64,000 nucleotides of DNA from Papaver somniferum. Lineage: Eukaryota; Streptophyta; Magnoliopsida; Ranunculales; Papaveraceae. The notes under the pieces are model-generated. The model did no database searches. It was not told where the DNA came from and was given only the letters and a program-made list of their open reading frames with translations. Positions 55,543-64,000 of this stretch are shown here, piece by piece; positions within the stretch are counted from its first letter, which is position 1; each line of letters begins with the position of its first letter. The stretch covers positions 692,665 to 756,664 of the forward strand of contig NW_020650970.1 in the NCBI RefSeq assembly GCF_003573695.1, in the 5' to 3' direction. A program made the translations under genes and the position numbers.

Positions 55543-57892
55543 ATGAAAACTACGGTGAGACCCATTTTTCAGATTTTTTACACTGAGAAACCACGTCCAA
55601 AAAACTTTATGCGTGCACCCATTTCTTGTAAGAAAATTATTTTCAAACCCATATTTTATAAAATTCTGTTTTGCTCTATTCTAAAGGAAAAACTACTTCT
55701 TCAATTCGTTTTCTAAATCTTCATCAACACTTGAGTTATGATTCTTAGTGCTCGCTCTCAATGGATCGGTGATGGTGTAATTAGGGTTTATAAAGGAGAG
55801 ATGTGGAATCGGTAAGGTTTTTAATCTCGATCTCTTGATAAAAAGTATATTTTAGATCTGATTGATGCAACTAAGGTTGGTATTATGAGATTGTGATTCA
55901 ATTTGAGGTTTCTATAGGATTTTCTTTACTGATTCGAAGGGTTTCTTTTGGTTTTTAAGTAATGGGTTTTTTCTCATAGAGAAGCTGCCAGAGAGATTCT
56001 ACTTTTTAGAACCAAAGACGCAGGAGAAATTGGGTGCAGTATCACATCTCAGTTTCTCCTAATTGAATCAAGAAATCACTGCATTGCTTCTAGGATTGTT
56101 TACGCCGGCAAAGCCATTGTCTCAGTGTCTCGTGACGCTGGGTTTGTATGGCCAATCGAGATGGGTTAAGAAGGAAAGAAGAACACCGAGCTTGAGTCAC
56201 AAACTGTAAGATGGTTGGACAAAGTTAACACCGGAATCAGAACACAGTAAACAGAAAACAAGCTGCTGCCATTGAAACTGGATGAATGAAGTAGAATTAA
56301 AGGGTGATTGAGATTACGTGCAGGCTTAGGAAAGATGGGTCTCTGTCCGATACGATTTTGAACAGATTTTTGGCCAGAAATTAGTCTTCAAATGAGTTAA
56401 TGTGGTTGATTGAATAAGATGAATGGAGAAAGAATTAGAGAGGATTCAGCCGATTTTGAAATATGAATATGTGTGATTGAATGTGTTCAAACATGGGTTT
56501 GCAGGGAAAGAGTTGTGAAAGGTTAGAAATTCAGCAGAGTTCTATCCATTTCCACATTGCAGTTTGTATACAAACTGTTTGACAGAATGCCCGAATAACC
56601 AGTTCTCACTGCCAAGTTTTGATGTCGTCTTGAGTCATGGGTCCAATGAAGGGGTTACTCTTGGCTCGTGTATGTAAGGGTATGTGAATGAAGTTTTAGC
56701 CGAGAGACAACTGAATTTCGTCGATTACTATAGGTGGTTTGGAGAAGGGAAGTGAACTGGACTTGTATGTGCATCTGGCAAGATTTATGTGGTATGTTTC
56801 AGTGAGATGGACCTGATGCTATTGTTGTCGTGACTGAACATTGACATAACGAGATGGTAGGTAATGCTGGCAGTGAACTGGTGACTGCTACTGCTGCCAT
56901 GATAGAGATGAACTCGAAGATGAAGAGTATGGCAGTGACGTTGGTTGATGGGTTGTTGTTGATTGGCAGTAATCGCTGGAAGGAGTATGTTGTGTTTATG
57001 CTGTTTGGTTTGTATGAGAGTTGATGAAACACGAAAGAAGATGATTGGTTTGTATGGGAGTTGATGAAACATGAAAGAAGATGATGATGCTGTTATGACT
57101 GCATTACCTGTCATGCGGTCTAGAAAATGTCTGCATAACGTGTTATGCATCTACAAAATTTGTTGCATAACTTGTTATGCAATCCAGAAAACGGTTGTAT
57201 AACACGTTATGCAACAACTTTTTTGTCACTATTAAAACCAACAAAAACAAAGACTGCATAACTTGTCATGCACCTACAATAATAACTTCATAACATGTTA
57301 TGCAGTCGTGAAAATGGATGAATAACCTGTTATGCATCCGAAAATATGGTTGCATGCATCGATAAAATTGTTGCACAATCTTTTATGCATCGAGAAAATA
57401 TATGCATAATGCATTATGCATCAATTTTTTTATGTACGCACTAATACAATGGCTACATGATGCATAACTTTGTTATGCAGATGAGAAAATGGTTGCATAA
57501 TTCGTTATGCGTCTGCAGAATGTGTTATGCATGTTTTTTGGTGGCTGCATAATGGTTATGTATCATGTTTTCGAAAATTTTGCCTAAAATGATGATCACC
57601 TCCGATTTTTTCGTGAAAAACAAAAATTTGATATTCTTGTTTGTACTCTTTAAAAGATTTCCAACGATATAAAATTTGTAAAATTTAAAGGCGCGGATTA
57701 TTAGATATTTATATTTAAGTTGTGTTGTGTTGCCAATTATACCCCTGATGCATAACCCATCATGCGGATGCATAATCCGTCATGCAGACATTTTTGATAA
57801 TTTCATATAATTATGGGTGTCACGGTATCAAAAATTAATTATGGACCTGACAATGAGAATATTATTTTTTTTGGTCTGCGCCTAATTTTCCC
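55543..57892. mobile_element. Mutator-like element E, 9-bp target duplication
   Basis: 2,350 bp lie between TACTCAATA (55534-55542) and TACTGAATA (57893-57901), a 9-bp duplication with one mismatch. The uninterrupted first tandem copy at 55450 shows the empty site. The ends pair weakly: ATGAAAACTACGGTGAGACC against GGGAAAATTAGGCGCAGACC on the minus strand (about 13 of 20). A 9-bp duplication is typical of Mutator-like elements. No transposase is visible. The interior 55740-57100 reads like leader or intron sequence, possibly captured gene DNA. Its right part holds the palindrome array. Confidence 0.75.
57131..57790. repeat. Array of GCATAAC-GTTATGC palindromes
   Basis: About 14 copies of a near-palindrome of the form TGCATAACNNGTTATGCA are spaced 25-60 bases apart. 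Clear copies start at 57132, 57163, 57194, 57254, 57319, 57401, 57460, 57493, 57545 and 57748. The arms are conserved while spacers vary. They cluster in the right subterminal part of element E. Confidence 0.8.
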
Positions 57893-57960
57893 TACTGAAT
57901 ATCGTATGCCTAAGTCGTACATTTGACACCTACATACATACATTTGCTAGTTTAACGTAC

Positions 57961-59448
57961 CCAGGACGGGCCCTGATATTTTGCTTCCCCAAAAAAGACC
58001 CAAAAAATGTTACCCCTCATCGTAAAAAAGTACGGTAATTGGGAGCATAAAGGTGGTGTAAGTTGTGTTATCATTGCTTTCTTGACATATATAAGCCTGT
58101 ACATATATACTATATGTTTCCATAAAGCATATCAAAATTCTTAACTTCTACCATCATTGATATTCAGTCAAAATCCTAATCATAGATTCCTCTCGCGTAT
58201 GTTTCAAGCTGCAAATTTGTATCAACAAATTGGAATATCTCCTTCCTCATCGGAAGATTGCAATTGGTCTTTGTTTTAATGTTGAATTGCATGGGTACTT
58301 GAAGCTTTGTTTTGGATACTATGTTGAAGTTCATAAACTTACATGTGGTCAGGTCCGGAAGAACGAGATGATGGAAATGTTTTTACAAAATACTTACAAA
58401 GATTAAACATCCTATCTCTAAAGAAGAGAGATATAGTTACACGACATGCTTGATCGGTTGTTGCAATGGTTTGGTTTGTTTATTTGGTTTATTTAGGCAT
58501 CTCGATGTAATTAGTTTTTGGACTCTTAATCAGCTTACTGGAGAATACGAACTAAAATAGTCACTGGATTTGGTTACATTCCTTCTGATAACAATTACAA
58601 AGTTATCTGAATTTAATATCCCATTGAATGTGGTTCAAAAGATAAAGGACCAATTCAAGTACATAGTCTCAGATGAGTTCGGATGGTGTACTTTGGAACC
58701 GATCCCTTCGTTTGTTTGAAAAAATGTTGCTTTTGATTTGACAAATGATATTTCTCAAACTAATAACAAGCATAGTACTTTCGAAAGACGGCTCAAGATG
58801 GGGAGGGTATTTGAAACTTTTAGTGTGGATAATGAGTGTAGGCATATCGTCATTTAAAAATAAGCAGAACAGTGATAAAGTGATGATATCATTGTAGAAG
58901 AAGTAGGAAATCACTCTTGGAATTGGAGTTCGGAGTTCAGTATGCCAACTTTCCTTCTCCTCCTGAACGTGATTTTGATAGTTGTCACGAGGTGTTTGCC
59001 AATTGCCGGTACTAAAAGAGGAGGGATCACCTCACACTTTTATTATCACACTATCTTACACGGTGGACGTTATTTTTGCGGATAAAAATGAAACATTAAT
59101 GGATTTGAAGCTAATATTTTGGAGATATGTTAGTATTACGAAGCTCTACTTTCATACCGAAAATGAGTGTATTCCGAGAAGTATAAAGCCACCATCTATT
59201 ACTTTGAAAATGAGCAGTTGAAAATCAATAAAATAACTCCTTATTTATAATATGCCTCTAAAACTCTTAAGAATAACTCTCTTTTTTTATATTTGTAATC
59301 ATGATTTAGACCTTCATTTTTCCTTTTAACACAAAAACACCCTTACAAAAAAAAAGAAAAACAAAAAAAAACTAAAACTAAATTTGCGGCCGAGTTTGTG
59401 CCGCCCCGAAGTCAAACTTCTTTCACATTCTCTCAGGGCCGGCCCTAA
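57961..59448. mobile_element. hAT-like DNA element L carrying an F-box-associated relic
   Basis: The left end CCAGGACGGGCCCTGA pairs with TTAGGGCCGGCCCTGA read from the right end (12 of 16). This CAGGGCCGGCCC style is familiar from plant hAT elements. The flanks TAACGTAC (57953-57960) and TTACATAC (59449-59456) match at six of eight positions, so a decayed 8-bp duplication is possible. The interior contains a decayed F-box-associated gene. Confidence 0.55.
58435..59222 (+). pseudogene. Decayed F-box-associated (FBA-type) gene fragment
   Basis: Frames recall the interaction domain of plant F-box/FBA proteins: TTCLIGCCNGLVCLF, then DVISFWTLNQLTGEYELK, then in another frame FGYIPSDNNYKVI. Later phrases include LSYTVDVIFADKNET and MDLKLIFWRYVSI in the open frame 58982-59221. 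Stops and frameshifts are frequent, and no F-box is visible at the 5' side. This family differs from the FBD genes here. It was probably captured by, or interrupted to form, element L. Confidence 0.45.
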
Positions 59449-60346
59449 TTACATACCCATAATGGATGCATAAGTCAAAATATGGTGTTTGACGTATTAT
59501 GCACTGGAGTAGGCGTAGAAAAGAATTGTTCGATATGCATCCCCATTGCCCAATGTTTCTTTTGACTTGACATACACGTACTGTCTTGTGTTGTCCACCT
59601 ACAAGATTTTTTTGCAGGATTTCCATTATCCTGAGAGTATTTACTGCAAGATATTATGAGATACCCAATTCCCAACCGATTCACCGTGTGCGATTTTATT
59701 AAAATTTAAAGCTCTCTTTGGTTTCTCCACCCAACTCAGTTCAGAGTCTTCAGCTCATTTTCTCCTCCTACTCTCTCGATTGCTGCTGTTACGGGGATTT
59801 TCTTCTCTATTTTTCTCAGAAAGCTGATATTCTTGGAATACTAATAACTAAGAGGTACACTTTCTACTGCATTGTTCCTTCTTCAATTCTTTTTGATCAG
59901 ATTACATCTTTATTTCAATTACTTCATTTGTATCAAAATAAAAAATTCCCAAGTCATTACTGTTCAAAATTAACATCTAGGGTTTTTGAAGATATGATTC
60001 ATGATAACAAACACACTATATCCTTACATTGTTGCTATTGTTTAACCCTCAGATGTTCTAGTGATGTTAGGGTTTAGGGTTTAGATCTGAGCTGTAGGGT
60101 TCAATTGGGAAATTAAGCTTCTGATCCTGTAATTGATACAGGGTTTCTTCATAAGTTCAACTCAAAACCCCCTAATTTCATTTCTGCTCATTTTGTACAA
60201 AATTATTTTCTATACTCATTTGGGAAATTAAGCTTCTGATCATGCAAGTGATAGGGGATTTCTTCATAACTTAACTCAAAACCCCCTAATTTCATTTTTA
60301 TTTTATTCAATTTTTACAGAATTATTTTGTCAAGGGACAAACCAAT

Positions 60347-62011
60347 ATGAGCGAGGTCTTAGAAGATGGGATTAGCAACTTGCCAGGCTCAATTCTTCAT
60401 CACATTCTCTCTTTTGCTGATACCCGAGATGCTGCTCGGACTTGTGTATTATCTAAACGTTGGAAATTCATTTGGAGATCTATCCCTATCCTCGAGTTTT
60501 CGTGCAAGAATTCCTCGCAAGCTAACAGTTTTGGTGATTTTGTGGATACAACGTTGGAGCTTCATGATGGCTCCAACATACAGAATTTCATTCTGGACGC
60601 TAGTGTACTCTCGAATGAATCTCGGATTGGAAAATGGATCACCACTGTATTATCTCACAATGTTGAAGATTTCACTCTCCAATTGACTATAAGATACTCA
60701 GTTTTGATGCCGCCGTCTCTTTTTACTTGTGAGTCGCTAATTAAATTAAGGCTATATTCAGGCCCTATAATCTGTTTCCCTAAATATATATCTCTTCCAA
60801 GATTGGAAAGATTTCTGCTATTTGGAGCCTTATTTAAAGATGAGTGTTGGAACGACCAACTCTTTTCCAACTGCCCCGAACTTCAGTTTTTATTTCTGGG
60901 TTCCTGCACCTGGGCTGCTACGCACAATGTTTGTATTTCAAATCCTTCACTGCAAAAATTGATTATTTCGAATCCGAAACACCAAGATGGTTTTCAGAAC
61001 TGTGCTTTCGAAATTCAAGCACCAAGTCTAGAGGATCTCACCTACAAAGGTATCGTTGCAAAGGATTATGACCTGTCTAGCTTTCCATCACTAGTTGAAG
61101 CACACATTGACTTTTACTTTGACGTATATAATACAACGTGGGAGCAAGCGATACATTATGGGGCAGTTATAAGTAAGTTTCTTCGAGCACTTGCACATGT
61201 GGTGTATCTAACAATTTCTGATCGAACCCTACAGGTAATACTTCTTGCTTGCTGCTATCTTTTGGAAGTATATATATGTTTGTGTTATTATATGGCAAAC
61301 CGGACTCATTGAAGCTGATATATATTTGTTCAAATTGCCTTGTCATGAATAGATTATCACCGTTGCAGACGATTTAAGGAACCATATACCTTCATATCCT
61401 CATTTGAACGAGTTGTGTCTGACTCAGAAAGTAATTGCTGATGAAGCGCTAATTGTTTTGCTCGAAAAAACACCTAATCTGAAGTCACTCAAATTTAAAA
61501 GGGAAAGTCACAAGTGCACAAACAAAACTTTCAGCCTCATTAGATTAGATAAATTATAAAACAAGTTTTGGATTACATTTTTTTAACCTGTTATACTTAT
61601 GGTGTCTATTCTTTTTATGTTAAAATTTAGTTCGTTCCCTCTTTCCCTGGTGAAGAAGAAGACGACATTGGCGATGCAAGTGATGATGTGAGTGAAGACA
61701 ACCACAACAATGACGCTGCTTAGGGTGAAGATGACGGTGACAATGAAGACGATAGCTGGGGACTTGATATGGTGGCTACTAGATTGTCTTTTCCACATCT
61801 CAAGTTTGTTAGCTTCAACAATTTTACTGGCAAAGCATGGGAGATGAGGTGGTTGAAACTGATTTTGAAGAATGCAAAAGCTTTGGTGAGAATGACTATT
61901 TCATGTGATCCCGTTTCCCACATGAAAAGTGAAACTATGATGGCAGATATTTCGAGTCTTCCTAGAGCTTCAGCAAATTGTGTGTTCAAATTCTCCCCTA
62001 AGCAGGGATAA
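60347..62011 (+). pseudogene. F-box/FBD/LRR paralogue 3, splice and stop lesions
   Basis: Exons 60347-61234, 61353-61502 and 61631-62011 match paralogues 1 and 2 in position and phase. The F-box is near residues 11-47 (LPGSILHHILSFADTRDAAR). Exon 1 is fully open, 296 codons. The donor of intron 2, GC in both paralogues, is GA here (61503-61504, AGGGAAAGT). A TAG at 61721-61723 cuts exon 3 before the FBD domain. If intron 2 were retained, the frame would end 18 codons into it with an F-box/LRR protein lacking FBD, so a shortened product is conceivable. A 5'-UTR intron (59855-60319) and a 3'-UTR intron (62014-62910) are present. Confidence 0.8.
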
Positions 62012-62013
62012 AG

Positions 62014-63458
62014 GTCAGTTGTTTTTTTACAGTCCGTAATTTGAAATATTTAAATTTGTAGAATCATCTTTGATTTTATATCTAATTGTGCAAGTTAGGC
62101 GCTCTTATCCGAAGAGGCCAGATAATGGGGTTGTGTTTCATGTTTTCCTAGAGTTAGACCATTGTTGAACAATTTCCCTGCCCACGCTAATGCTAATTAT
62201 CGATTTGAGTGGGTTACAATCTAGTTATGCATTCATGTTTGTGTATGCTTCTTATGGTTTGATCCATACAGTTGCGTATTCGAAATTCTGGTTCTTGATC
62301 TTGTATATTTGCGATCAGTTATATCCCCCGAAATTGGTGAAAAATTGCCGAAGTTCTTCTGTTACTTGTGCGTTTCAGTCATATGACACATAACTGCTGC
62401 CCCAGATTTGTTTTACTTAAATATCTTAGATTTCGTGCCGAACATACAAACTGGAAAAATGAAGGTCCTTCACTTTCATTGAAGACATTTATTGAAGACA
62501 TTTAGGATTGAAGGATATGCTATTTTCTATCCTGTTTACATTTTTTTTGAAGGGGTATCCTCATACATTACATAATATTTTAATTTTCTTACAAAATTTC
62601 GGAGTTGTAGTAGACATCAAAGTACGAAGAGTATAGTTTAGTGAATGCAGCTCAAGGGAACTGCTGATTTAGCCTGATCTGAAATATGAATCCGTAGTAT
62701 TGTAATTCTAAATTGTTTCTTCATTTTTTTTGTGATGGATTCCATGTCTTTATCATTTTAAAACGTATTAGTTACTTCAAAATGCTTCGTTCACAATGAT
62801 ACTTGTTTAGCTAGGATTAATGCATTTTTACTTGTTTATGCCTTGTATTAGTGTTTAAATTAAACGTTCAAAGCTTTTGTCCAATAGCTAATTTGTTGAT
62901 TTTGCATCAGGTGTCTTTTCAATTCTCAGGGCGTCAGGTTCACAAAGTAATTGGAGAGGTGGCCAATGGTATTTTGCGTTTCCAAATCTTGGGAGATAAA
63001 ATAGTGAAAAGTTTCAAATATTGGGAGGTGGCTGTTTGTGTTTTGACAAGGGTGCAAGATGTTTGATCAGTCCGACTTCCACGTAGATTTTCGTGGTGCA
63101 AAGAAGCTTACAAGACTAGTAAACAAACAATTTACTGATGTAGAATAAAGAGTAAAAACGGCGATTGAAAACATTCGAACAGTATCTATTTCATTTTCGG
63201 TCTCTTTAATTCTTACGCAGAAAACTGAATTTTATTATTTTACCTTTTGGCTGATGACTGTGCTTCTGTTAAAAAAATCAATGGAGGAGGAAGATGTATC
63301 TATAATTATATCTTTATTTCTTTTAACTGCCATTCCCCCTATAATGACCTCTAATCTTCCCTTTAATTCCTTCCTTATCCTCCTCGATTCATGGACTCCT
63401 CCATAGGGCTTGGGCTTTAGTCCGTCTCCACTATATTTCTGGGGCTTGACCTATTTAG
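62014..63458 (+). other. 3'-UTR intron, terminal exon and intergenic DNA after paralogue 3
   Basis: The intron ends at TTTGCATCAG (62910) and is followed by the conserved GAGAGGTGGCCAATGG exon. An open frame at 62851-63066 spans this exon, but it is not kept in the other paralogues and is not called. No other gene is seen. Confidence 0.45.
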
Positions 63459-64000
63459 GAAACCTATTTTGAGGCATACTCATTTTTTTTTTGAGGCATA
63501 CTCATCCATTATATTATCTAGGGTGGGTTTATAAGTGGTATCTAAAGGTAGTGTAATTACCTATATATCCCTAAATAATTTCAATTTGTCATAGTTTCCT
63601 TATCCTCAAAAACCTAAAATTAAAAATCAAAAATCAAAATAAACTTTAAACTTAAACATCTAGGACTCCAATTAATAAAGAAATTAATCAAACAAAGGAA
63701 ACACGAATCGAAGTGAGCGATGTTGGAATGCGAAATCCAAATCTCAATTGCTCTTAGATGTATTTTAGAATGTATGCATAACAAAACCCATCTTGTTTTT
63801 GATTGATTTTATTTTGTTTGATCGATAGAATATGATTTCAAAGATGAAATTAGGGTTTTCAGAAGATCAGTTCGGCTGATCTTGCAGTATCAATTTTGAG
63901 CCGAACTTAGTGTATGATTTAGAGAAACACTATGTTCGGCTAATGCGACTTTACAATATTTTCAGCCGAACCTCAATTTTCCAGCCGAACCTCAATTTTT
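63459..64000. mobile_element. Second copy of DNA transposon H, left part
   Basis: Begins GAAACCTATTTTGAGGCATA and follows element H closely for its first 540 bases, including the CAGCCGAA motifs. The right end lies beyond the window. The left flank is CTATTTAG. It sits downstream of paralogue 3 as element H sits downstream of gene 1, but the flanks differ, so it is an independent insertion or a diverged block copy. Confidence 0.85.

Larger units (their letters stand above)
55417..57950 (+). repeat. 84-bp tandem duplication split by element E
   Basis: CATCGCTAGATGGAATCTCT at 55417 recurs at 55501 (period 84). The second copy stops at TACTCAATA (55542). It resumes with ATCGTATGCCTAAGTCGTAC after 57901, on the far side of element E. 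Confidence 0.85.

Noticed and set aside
57131..57790. CRISPR-like array
   Set aside because: This is plant nuclear DNA, repeats are palindromic half-sites with irregular spacing and no cas genes exist.
62851..63066. 71-codon open frame in the terminal exon of paralogue 3
   Set aside because: The corresponding frame is not kept in the other two paralogues, so it is treated as untranslated.

Overview
The window is nuclear DNA of a flowering plant, most likely a eudicot. It is AT-rich, carries GT-AG introns, TATA-type LTR promoters, Ty1-copia and Ty3-type LTR elements, a tRNA-derived SINE, a Stowaway-type MITE and a three-member F-box/FBD gene family. I cannot name the species. Most of the 64 kb is transposable elements, many nested in one another. 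Only one host gene reads intact (an F-box/FBD gene at 38435-40133).

Layout. 1-1465: right part of a DNA transposon (element A). 2160-7076: complete but broken Ty1-copia element with TGCAG target duplications. 7640-11732: probable LTR remnant split by a complete 3.0-kb DNA transposon (element B, 8076-11083). 11922-12030: small C2-domain (MCTP-like) gene scrap. 12282-22653: large minus-strand LTR element without gag-pol (LARD type), with 2.2- and 2.9-kb LTRs full of tandem repeats and a LINE fragment inside. 22659-25926: mostly empty, with one possible terminal exon. 25927-36655: a copia element whose 5' LTR was split by a second, minus-strand copia element (25945-32355). 36661-38434: SINE-derived sequence and the promoter side of F-box gene 1. 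38435-40133: intact gene 1. 43225-44851: paralogue 2, broken by two stop codons. 60347-62011: paralogue 3, broken by a splice-site change and one stop. Between paralogues 2 and 3 lies a thicket of DNA elements (46804-59448).

Most notable: elements A, B and C (1-1465, 8076-11083, 48954-54157) look like members of one DNA transposon group. They share CCTGG-starting terminal inverted repeats and arrays of short AATCGG/CCGATT pairs. The two complete ones have exact 8-bp target duplications. B and C both carry remains of a protein with a SANT/trihelix-like domain of the kind known from PIF/Harbinger ORF1. That protein type with an 8-bp duplication is an unexpected combination.

The three F-box genes share the same intron positions, including a GC-AG intron before an acidic exon. 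They show graded decay, so they make a small natural series of birth and death in one gene family. All positions and comparisons were made by eye. No alignments or database searches were run.
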